Assembly (NCBI RefSeq): GCF_000306785.1
Contig: NC_017955.1
Span: 2,232,001-2,296,000 of the forward strand
Source: Modestobacter italicus
Lineage (GTDB): Bacteria > Actinomycetota > Actinomycetes > Mycobacteriales > Geodermatophilaceae
DNA: 64,000 nt
Reading direction: 5' to 3'
Part shown: positions 8,227 through 14,497 of the stretch, piece by piece
How positions within the stretch are numbered: the first letter of the stretch is position 1
Layout: each line of letters starts with the position of its first letter
The notes under the pieces: model-generated
Database searches by the model: none
Seen by the model: only the letters and a program-made list of their open reading frames with translations
Told to the model about the DNA's origin: nothing
Translations under genes and position numbers: made by a program

Positions 8227-9255
8227 ATGCACCTCGGCGTCGACAGCTTCGTCTCGGCGGTGACCGATCCCGCGTCGGGTCACGTGGTCGGGCCCGAGGA
8301 GCGGATGGCCCACCTGCTCGAGGAGATCGCCCTCGCCGACGAGGTGGGCCTGTACTCCTTCGGCATCGGCGAGCACCACCGGCCGGAGTACTACGACTCG
8401 GCACCGGCGGTCATCCTGGCCGCCGCGGCCGCCCGCACCTCGCGCATCCGGCTGGGCAGCGCGGTCAACGTGCTCAGCGCCGCCGACCCGGTGCGGGTGT
8501 TCCAGGAGTTCGCCACCCTCGACCTGATCTCCCGCGGCCGGGTCGACCTGGTCGTCGGCCGCGGGTCGTTCACCGAGGCGTTCCCGCTGTTCGGCCTGTC
8601 GCTGGCCGACTACGACTCGCTCTTCTCCGAGAAGCTCGACCTGCTGCTGCAGATCCGGGACTCGGAGGAGGTGACGTGGTCCGGGCGCCACCGCCCCGCG
8701 CTCACCGGCCAGGGCATCTACCCGCGGCCGCTGCAGGACCCGCTGCCGATCTGGGTGGGCGTCGGCGGGACGCCGGAGTCCTTCGTCCGCGCCGGCCTGC
8801 TCGGGCTGCCGCTGATGGTCGCCATCATCGGTGGGGAGCCGCGCCAGTTCGGCCCGCTGATCGACCTGTACCGCCGGGCCGGCGCGCAGGCGGGGCACGC
8901 CCCGGAGACGCTCCAGGTCGGCCTGCACGTGTTCGGCTTCGTCGCGGAGAGCACCCAGGCGGCCGCGGACACCATCTACCCCGGCTGGCACGAGATGTTC
9001 ACCAAGGTCTCCCGCGAGCGCGGCTTCTCCCCGCCGTCCCGCGCGCAGTTCGACGCGACGAGCGGCCCGGACGGCGCGTTCTTCATGGGCGACCCGGACA
9101 CCGTGGCCGAGAAGCTGGTGCGGATCTCGGGGCAGCTCGGCGGGGTGGACCGGATCTCGCTGCAGATGACCAACCCGCGGCTGGCGCACGCCGACCTGCT
9201 GCGCGGCATCGAGCTGCTGGGCACCGAGGTCGTGCCCCGGGTTGCGGCCGGCTGA
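8227..9255 (+). CDS. LLM-class flavin-dependent oxidoreductase
   Basis: 342 residues with the luciferase-like TIM-barrel pattern: GLYSFGIGEHHRPEYYDSAP near the N-terminus, ARTSRIRLGSAVNVLSAADP, LDLISRGRVDLVVGRGSF, and the late segment GDPDTVAEKLVRISGQLGGV. The GEHH motif points to the FMN/FADH2-type bacterial-luciferase-like group more than to classical F420 enzymes, though cofactor choice cannot be read safely. Probably a monooxygenase or reductase of unknown substrate. A GGGAGG Shine-Dalgarno lies 5-10 nt before the ATG. A short inverted repeat GACGG-AA-CCGTC (8182-8193) lies in the 90-bp leader between the TetR gene and this gene. Confidence 0.86.
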   Translation: MHLGVDSFVSAVTDPASGHVVGPEERMAHLLEEIALADEVGLYSFGIGEHHRPEYYDSAPAVILAAAAARTSRIRLGSAVNVLSAADPVRVFQEFATLDLISRGRVDLVVGRGSFTEAFPLFGLSLADYDSLFSEKLDLLLQIRDSEEVTWSGRHRPALTGQGIYPRPLQDPLPIWVGVGGTPESFVRAGLLGLPLMVAIIGGEPRQFGPLIDLYRRAGAQAGHAPETLQVGLHVFGFVAESTQAAADTIYPGWHEMFTKVSRERGFSPPSRAQFDATSGPDGAFFMGDPDTVAEKLVRISGQLGGVDRISLQMTNPRLAHADLLRGIELLGTEVVPRVAAG

Positions 9256-9299
9256 CCCCGGCCGACCAGGTGCGCGCGGTCGACAGGGACCATGGGGCG

Positions 9300-10397
9300 G
9301 TGAGCCCGGAGGAAGGACAGCCGCTGCCGGCCGGGCAGCTGTCCGCCCCGGACGAGGGCCCGGTGGTCGAGCCCGCCGGACGGCGGCGGCCCATGGGGCT
9401 GCTGCTGCGCGGGCTGCTGGTCCTGGTGGCCGTGGTGCTGGTCGTCGTCTTCCGGCACCGGATCGCCGAGTGGTGGGACGGGCTGGTCGGGGTCGCCTGG
9501 AAGTGGGTGCTCCTGGCGGCGGTCGTGCAGCTGCTGTCGATGCAGTGCCTGGTGGAGCAGCAGCGCGGGCTGCTGCGCGCCGGCGGTGGGTCGGCGCCGC
9601 TGGGCAGCGCCACGAGCACGATCTACGCGGGCAACACGATCTCGGCGACGGTGCCGGTGGCCGGTGCCGCGGCCAGCGCCGCGTACACCTACCGCCGGCT
9701 GCACGCGCTGGGCAACAGCACCGGGCTGGTGGGCTGGGCGCTGGCGGTCTCCGGGATCGCGGCGACCGCGTCGCTGGCGGTCGTGCTCGCCGTCGGCTCC
9801 GCGGTGACCGGGTCGCTGGTCGGGGCGCTCGGCGCGTTCCTCGCCACGGTGGCCGGGGTCGTCCCGGTCGCCGGGCTGGTGCTGGTGCTCCGGCACGCGC
9901 GGACCCGCGCGGTGGTCGTGCGCTGGGTCAGCCGGGCCGCCGCGGTGCTCGGCCGGTGGGTGCCGGCGCTGCGCAGCGACCGGGTCGGCCTGCGGGTCGA
10001 CGAGCTGCTCAGCTCGCTCGGCTCGTTCCGGCTGAGCCCGCTCGCCGGGAGCGCCGCCGGCTTCTACGCGCTCGCCAACTGGGTGCTGGACGTCGCCACG
10101 CTCGCGCTCGCCCTGGTCGCCGTCGGCGCGCCGGTGCCCTGGCAGGGGCTGCTGCTCGCCTGGGCCGCCGGCGCCCTCGCCTCCTCGGCCCGGCTCACGC
10201 CGGGTGGGATCGGCGTGGTGGAGACGGCGCTCGCCTCCGCGCTGGTCGCCGCCGGGCTGCCCGCGAGCCAGGCCGTGCCGGCGGTGCTGGTCTACCGGCT
10301 GGTCAGCCTCTGGCTGCTCGTCGGCATCGGCGCGCTCTTCCTGGTCGCCACCCCCGCCGGCCGGCGCCGCACCCCGGACGACGCCGCGAGGGCCTAG
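9300..10397 (+). CDS. UPF0104/LPG-synthase-transmembrane-type membrane protein
   Basis: 365 residues. A basic, proline-rich cytoplasmic N-terminus (about 40 residues) is followed by at least seven hydrophobic helices, starting at MGLLLRGLLVLVAVVLVVVF. The pattern matches the lysylphosphatidylglycerol-synthase TM region family (UPF0104): QCLVEQQRGLLRAG, NTISATVPVAGAAASAAYTY, and the conserved RLTPGGIGVVETAL near the C-terminus. Family members without an aminoacyltransferase domain are thought to be lipid flippases. No MprF-type synthetase domain is present. The GTG start lies 45 bp after the LLM gene and has only weak GGGGCG upstream; a GTG at 9270 is an alternative. A second family member is at 36413-37510. 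Confidence 0.82.
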   Translation: MSPEEGQPLPAGQLSAPDEGPVVEPAGRRRPMGLLLRGLLVLVAVVLVVVFRHRIAEWWDGLVGVAWKWVLLAAVVQLLSMQCLVEQQRGLLRAGGGSAPLGSATSTIYAGNTISATVPVAGAAASAAYTYRRLHALGNSTGLVGWALAVSGIAATASLAVVLAVGSAVTGSLVGALGAFLATVAGVVPVAGLVLVLRHARTRAVVVRWVSRAAAVLGRWVPALRSDRVGLRVDELLSSLGSFRLSPLAGSAAGFYALANWVLDVATLALALVAVGAPVPWQGLLLAWAAGALASSARLTPGGIGVVETALASALVAAGLPASQAVPAVLVYRLVSLWLLVGIGALFLVATPAGRRRTPDDAARA

Positions 10398-10471
10398 GAG
10401 TCGTCGAGTAACTGCAGGTCGGTGCCGCGATGGCCCCCGGAACTGTCGTACCCCTCCCGTAGCTTGAGCGT

Positions 10472-11362
10472 GTGTTCGAGACCGGCGGGTTCGGGGTGGC
10501 GGTGACGGTGGCGCCTGCCCGCCCGGTAGACCCCGACCGCTGGGGCCCGGCGCCGGCGGGGGTGAGCCGGCGCCGCTCGCGGTTGTCGGAGGTGCTCGAC
10601 CCGAGCGGCTTCGACGATGCCGGGCTGGCGCGGGAGCTGGCGGTGGTGGGGGACCTGCGGTCGCAGCTGGCGGCCTACGAGGCGGCGTTGGTCTCCGACT
10701 TCGCCCGCCGCCGCCCGGCCACCCAGGACCGGGATGCGGACCAGCCGGGGCACCGGGTGGAGGGCTGGACGCCGGGGATGGTGCCCGTGCAGGTGTCGGA
10801 GTTCTTCGCCGATGAGCTGGCCGTGGTGGCCGGGCTGTCCCCGCAGGCGGCGACGAAGCTGGTGGAGCGGTCGCTGGCGTTGGTGGGGGAGCTGCCGGCG
10901 ACGTGGGCGGCGTTGGCCGATGGGTTGATCGACCCGCCGCGGGCGAACGCGATCGTCAAGGCCCTCGGTGGGCAGTCGACCGCTGCCGGTGGCCGGGTGG
11001 ACCCGGCCGTGGTCGGTGAGGTGGAGGCGCAGGCGCTGCAGTGGGCGCTGGCGGGGGAGACGCCGGTGCGGTTGGCGGAGCGGACGGCGGCGGCGTTGAT
11101 CGCGGTGGACGCCGCGGCGGCGGACCGGCGGCGGCGCAAGGCCGAGCAGTGCATGGACGTGCAGGCCAGGGCAACCGCGGACGGGATGGGTCAGCTGGTG
11201 GCGGACCTGCCGATGCCGGTGGCGGCGGCGTGCCGGGACGCGGTGGACGGCTACGCGCGGATGGCCAAGGCCGACGGGGACACCCGGCCGATCGGTCAGC
11301 TGCGGGCGCAGATCATGGCCGACCTGATCCTCCGCCCCTGGGACACGAGCCGGGAGCGGTGA
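10472..11362 (+). CDS. DUF222 (13E12-type) protein, N-terminal part, frameshifted
   Basis: 296 residues covering the DUF222 domain of the 13E12 repeat family. Recognisable segments are ELAVVGDLRSQLAAYEAALV, LVERSLALVGELPATWAALA and the domain end LRAQIMADLILRPWDTSRER. In intact family members the last segment continues straight into (E)PVTAHLTVIAPLP and an HNH nuclease domain. Here the frame ends in TGA at 11360-11362, while the continuation resumes one frame over. Restoring one C near 11357 (GAGCGG to GAGCCGG) would rebuild a normal junction. The GTG start may be used by a leaderless transcript, because TAGCTT, a possible -10, ends 6 nt upstream. Read this as half of a broken or split gene. 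Confidence 0.75.
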   Translation: MFETGGFGVAVTVAPARPVDPDRWGPAPAGVSRRRSRLSEVLDPSGFDDAGLARELAVVGDLRSQLAAYEAALVSDFARRRPATQDRDADQPGHRVEGWTPGMVPVQVSEFFADELAVVAGLSPQAATKLVERSLALVGELPATWAALADGLIDPPRANAIVKALGGQSTAAGGRVDPAVVGEVEAQALQWALAGETPVRLAERTAAALIAVDAAAADRRRRKAEQCMDVQARATADGMGQLVADLPMPVAAACRDAVDGYARMAKADGDTRPIGQLRAQIMADLILRPWDTSRER

Positions 11363-12099
11363 CGCGCACCTGCAGGGTCATCGCCCCGCTGCCGGGGCTG
11401 AGCACCCGGTCGGCCGGTGAGGGCACCCGGCCGACCGGCGGCGACCTGCGACCGTTCACGCCCCTGACCGACTCCGACACCGCGACGGTGGACGGCGCGC
11501 CGATCACCGCCGGGCAGCTGCGGGAGCTGCTGGAACAGCTCGACGCCCTCTGCCCGGGCGGGTTGCAGGCACCGACCGGCGGCAGCCTGGGCATCTCGCT
11601 GACCGACCCGGAGAGCGGGGCGCTGCGGGCGACGGTGACCCGGGGTGAGCTGGAGGCGCTGGTCCGCCGCGGCTGCCCGCAGCACGGCACCGGGACCAGC
11701 TGTGGCTGCGCGGTGCTGGACCGGCCGCCGCCGGTGGACCGGTACCGGCCGACGCCGGCGCAGCAGCGGTTCGTCAAGGCCCGGGACCGCACCTGCCGGC
11801 ACCCCGGCTGCCGCCGTCCGGCACGGTGGACCGAGGCCGACCACGTCCACCCGCACGCCGAGGGTGGGCAGACCGCCTGCGAGAACCTGTGCTCGCTGTG
11901 CCGCCGGCACCACCGGCTGAAGACCCACGCACCGGGCTGGCGGTTCACCATGACCGACGACGGGGTCCTGTCCGTCACCACTCCCTCCGGGGTCACCCGC
12001 ACCACGAGACCACCGGGCCTCCGGCTGCCCGGCGAACTCGTCCCGGTCCCGGTCGGCGGCCCACCCCCGGACCCGGCGGACGACCCACCACCGTTCTGA
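11359..12099 (+). CDS. HNH endonuclease domain, C-terminal part of the split DUF222 gene
   Basis: 246 residues from a GTG that overlaps the upstream TGA (GTGA). It holds the family's linker (VIAPLPGLSTRS, then DGAPITAGQLRELLEQLDAL) and the C-terminal HNH domain: TCRHPGC, EADHVHPHAEGG, NLCSLCRRHHRLKT, ending GVTRTTRPPGLRLP. The zinc-ribbon cysteines and the HNH core (DH, N, H) are intact, so the nuclease domain itself is not decayed. Either the gene is a recent single-base deletion pseudogene, or the GTGA overlap allows reinitiation and two polypeptides. A tandem repeat array starts 6 bp after the stop. Confidence 0.7.
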   Translation: MTRTCRVIAPLPGLSTRSAGEGTRPTGGDLRPFTPLTDSDTATVDGAPITAGQLRELLEQLDALCPGGLQAPTGGSLGISLTDPESGALRATVTRGELEALVRRGCPQHGTGTSCGCAVLDRPPPVDRYRPTPAQQRFVKARDRTCRHPGCRRPARWTEADHVHPHAEGGQTACENLCSLCRRHHRLKTHAPGWRFTMTDDGVLSVTTPSGVTRTTRPPGLRLPGELVPVPVGGPPPDPADDPPPF

Positions 12100-12105
12100 C
12101 GACAT

Positions 12106-12240
12106 GGCGACCTGTCGTCGTGGCGACCAGTCGAGGAGGCGACCTGTCGTCGTGGCGACCTGTCGAGGAGGCGACCTGTCCACGTGGCGACCTGTCGAGC
12201 TGGCGACGTGGCGACATGTCGACCTGTCGGGATGTCCAGC
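12106..12240. repeat. Tandem repeat array, 16-nt period
   Basis: Six consecutive units of exactly 16 nt begin at 12106, 12122, 12138, 12154, 12170 and 12186, then an 8-nt half unit (12202-12209) and degenerate remains to about 12240. Units 1 and 3 are identical (GGCGACCTGTCGTCGT); units 2 and 4 differ at one base (GGCGACCAGTCGAGGA, GGCGACCTGTCGAGGA). So a 32-nt higher-order period is visible. The period is not a multiple of three and the array lies between convergent genes, so it is non-coding. Confidence 0.85.
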
Positions 12241-12257
12241 CGCCGTGCTCCAGCGCC

Positions 12258-12848
12258 TCAGCGCCGGACCGGGAAGACCAGGTGCGTGACGCGGTCGCCG
12301 TGCACCGTCGTGGTCGGCTCGCCGAGCAGCGCCGGTCCGTGCGCGATGCCGGTGAAGTACGGGCGGCCGGCACCGAGGACGACGGGGACGAGGTCGACGG
12401 CCACCTCGTCCAGCAGGCCGAGGTCGAGGCACTGGCTGGCGATCGTGCCGGCCGCGACCCCGACGACCGCGGCACCGGCGAGCTCCTGGGCTCGGGCCAG
12501 GCCGGCGACCACGTCGTCGCGGAACTCGGTCGAGGGTCCGGCGTGTGCCCAGCCCTGCGGCGGCCGGTGGGTGACCACGACGACCGGCACGCCCAGCGGG
12601 TGCCGGCCCTGCCACCCGTCGGTGAGGTCGAACAGCCGGCGACCGACGACGATCGCCCCCAGCGACCCCGTCCACGCCGCCCAGTGCGCGGCGCTCTCCG
12701 GCGTCAGGTGGAAGGTCAGGTCGTCGCGGGCGGTCCGCACCTCGACCTCCCCGGCGTCGTACCAGTCGAAGAGCGGGCCGGGGGTGTCGTCCGGCAGGGC
12801 GACGTACCCGTCCAGCGACATCGACGCTGATGACACGACCTGGCCCAC
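12258..12848 (-). CDS. Dihydrofolate reductase-family (RibD C-terminal) protein
   Basis: 196 residues of the RibD C-terminal/DHFR-like fold: an N-terminal SASMSLDGYVALPDD, GAIVVGRRLFDLTDGW, and a late VDLVPVVLGAGRPYF. This small family is widespread in actinobacteria and probably reduces an NADPH-dependent substrate, but it is usually not the essential folate enzyme, and no deaminase domain is attached. The ATG is preceded by GGAGGAGCC, a strong Shine-Dalgarno. The gene is monocistronic as far as spacing shows and is convergent with the split HNH gene, with the tandem repeat between them. Substrate unknown. Confidence 0.85.
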   Translation of the reverse strand: MGQVVSSASMSLDGYVALPDDTPGPLFDWYDAGEVEVRTARDDLTFHLTPESAAHWAAWTGSLGAIVVGRRLFDLTDGWQGRHPLGVPVVVVTHRPPQGWAHAGPSTEFRDDVVAGLARAQELAGAAVVGVAAGTIASQCLDLGLLDEVAVDLVPVVLGAGRPYFTGIAHGPALLGEPTTTVHGDRVTHLVFPVRR

Positions 12849-12934
12849 GGCTCCTCCTGTCCCGGCGGTCGCGGGTGCTGCCGCCGCTGTCGAGGTGGAG
12901 ACCCGCCGGGCCGGCGGAACTCAGCGGCCGTCCG

Positions 12935-14467
12935 TCAGCCGCCGGCGAGCAGGGCGCGTACCGCGTCGATCGTGTCCGCCTCGGCCGCGGTCTTGTCCGG
13001 GCGGTAGCGCAGCACCCGGGCGAACCGCAGCGCCACGCCGCCGGGGTAGCGCGGGCTGCGCTGCGCGCCGTCCAGCGCGATCTCCACGACCAGCTCCGGC
13101 CGCAGCAGCACACCCCACGGCGGCTGCTCGGCGGCCAGGTCGGGGAAGGTCGCGGTCTGCCAGTCCAGCAGCTCGTCGGTCATCCCCTTGAAGGTCTTGC
13201 CGACCATCACCGGCTCGCCGCCGTCGGGGTCGCGGGCGCCCAGGTGGATGTTCGACAGCTTCCCCGACCGCCGGCCGTACCCCCACTCCGCGCCGAGCAC
13301 GACCAGGTCCAGGGTGTGCACCGGCTTGACCTTCTGCCACGCCTTGCCCCGCCGCCCGGCCGCGTACGGCGCGTCCAGCGCCTTGACCACGACGCCCTCG
13401 TGGCCGGCGGTGAGCGCGTCGTCCAGCACGCCGGCCGCCTGCTCGGCGGTGGGCCGCCGCACGCCGGGCATCCGCAGCGCCGCGTGCGCGTCGTCGGCCA
13501 GCAGCCCGGCCAGCGCGTCCAGCCGCACGGCCAGCGGCTCGTCGAGCAGGTCGCGGCCGTCCAGGTGCAGCACGTCGAAGAGGAACGGTGACAGCAGCAC
13601 ACCCGCGTCGGCGGAGTCGCTGCCGAACCGGCTCATCGTGTCCTGGAACGGCCGCGGCCGGCCGTCGTCGTCCAGCGCCAGCGTCTCGCCGTCCAGGACG
13701 GCGGTCTCGCAGGGCAGCGCGCGGATGCGGTCCACCAGCTCCGGCACCCCGTCGGTCACCTCGCGCAGCGTCCGCGTCCACACCCGGACGACGTCGCCGT
13801 CCCGGTGCACCTGGATGCGGGCGCCGTCCAGCTTGAACTCGACGGTGACCTCGCTGCCCAGGTCGGTGAGCGCGGCGTCCAGCGACGAGCCCGGGCTGGC
13901 CAGCATCGGCCGCACCGGACGGCCGACCTGCAGCTGCACGGCGTCCAGCGCCGCGACCCCGCCAGTCAGCGCGGTGGCCGCGGTCTCCGGCAGCCGGCCG
14001 GAGAGCATGAACGCCCGGCGTACCGCGGCCGCCGGCACGTCCGCCGCCAGCGCGACCGCGTCCAGCACCACGCCCTCCAGCGCGCCCTGCCGCAGCTCCC
14101 CGGTGAGCAGCCGGACGAGGAACTGCTGCTCCGACTCGGTCGCCGCCGCCAGCACCGCGCCGACCAACGCGTCCCGGCGGGCCGCGGACCCCGCCCCGGA
14201 GGTGGTCGCCAGCTCGTCGAGTGCCGCGTCGAGCGCGCCGACGGTCAGCGAGGGCTCCGCCGCCGGCTCGCCGGTCAGCCGGGACAGCGTCCGCCAGCCC
14301 AGCCCGAGCCGGCCCTGCCGGAGCTCACCGGACAGCCACGCGGTGACCGGCTCGACCTCCGCGTCCCCGGCCCGGCGGACCAGGTCGGCGATGGCCTGCG
14401 CCTTCGCCGTCCGGGAGCGGGTGGCGCTGACCGCGGCGGACACGGCGAGGACGTCGGCGAGGAGCAC
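12935..14467 (-). CDS. ATP-dependent DNA ligase (LigB type)
   Basis: 510 residues, the usual length of mycobacterial LigB. Domains in order: N-terminal DNA-binding domain (about residues 1-185), adenylyltransferase domain with the nucleotidyl-lysine motif FKLDGARIQ (Lys212), later motifs TAVLDGETLALDDDG, LFDVLHLDG, HEGVVVKALDAPY and WQKVKPVHTLDLVVLGAEWG, then an OB fold ending PRYPGGVALRFARVLRYRPD. It seals nicks using ATP; unlike LigC/LigD it has no attached NHEJ polymerase or nuclease domain. The GTG start gives MLLADVLAVS, matching the family N-terminus. It lies 30 bp downstream of the FAD/Fe-S oxidoreductase on the same strand and may be read through from it. Confidence 0.9.
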   Translation of the reverse strand: MLLADVLAVSAAVSATRSRTAKAQAIADLVRRAGDAEVEPVTAWLSGELRQGRLGLGWRTLSRLTGEPAAEPSLTVGALDAALDELATTSGAGSAARRDALVGAVLAAATESEQQFLVRLLTGELRQGALEGVVLDAVALAADVPAAAVRRAFMLSGRLPETAATALTGGVAALDAVQLQVGRPVRPMLASPGSSLDAALTDLGSEVTVEFKLDGARIQVHRDGDVVRVWTRTLREVTDGVPELVDRIRALPCETAVLDGETLALDDDGRPRPFQDTMSRFGSDSADAGVLLSPFLFDVLHLDGRDLLDEPLAVRLDALAGLLADDAHAALRMPGVRRPTAEQAAGVLDDALTAGHEGVVVKALDAPYAAGRRGKAWQKVKPVHTLDLVVLGAEWGYGRRSGKLSNIHLGARDPDGGEPVMVGKTFKGMTDELLDWQTATFPDLAAEQPPWGVLLRPELVVEIALDGAQRSPRYPGGVALRFARVLRYRPDKTAAEADTIDAVRALLAGG

Positions 14468-14497
14468 GCCGCCATGGTGGCACCCGCGCCGGAGCGG

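Noticed and set aside
11340-11370. Programmed frameshift in the split DUF222-HNH gene
   Set aside because: No slippery heptamer or downstream structure was recognised; a one-base deletion is simpler.
12106-12240. CRISPR array
   Set aside because: Units are adjacent without spacers, only 16 nt long, and no cas genes are near.
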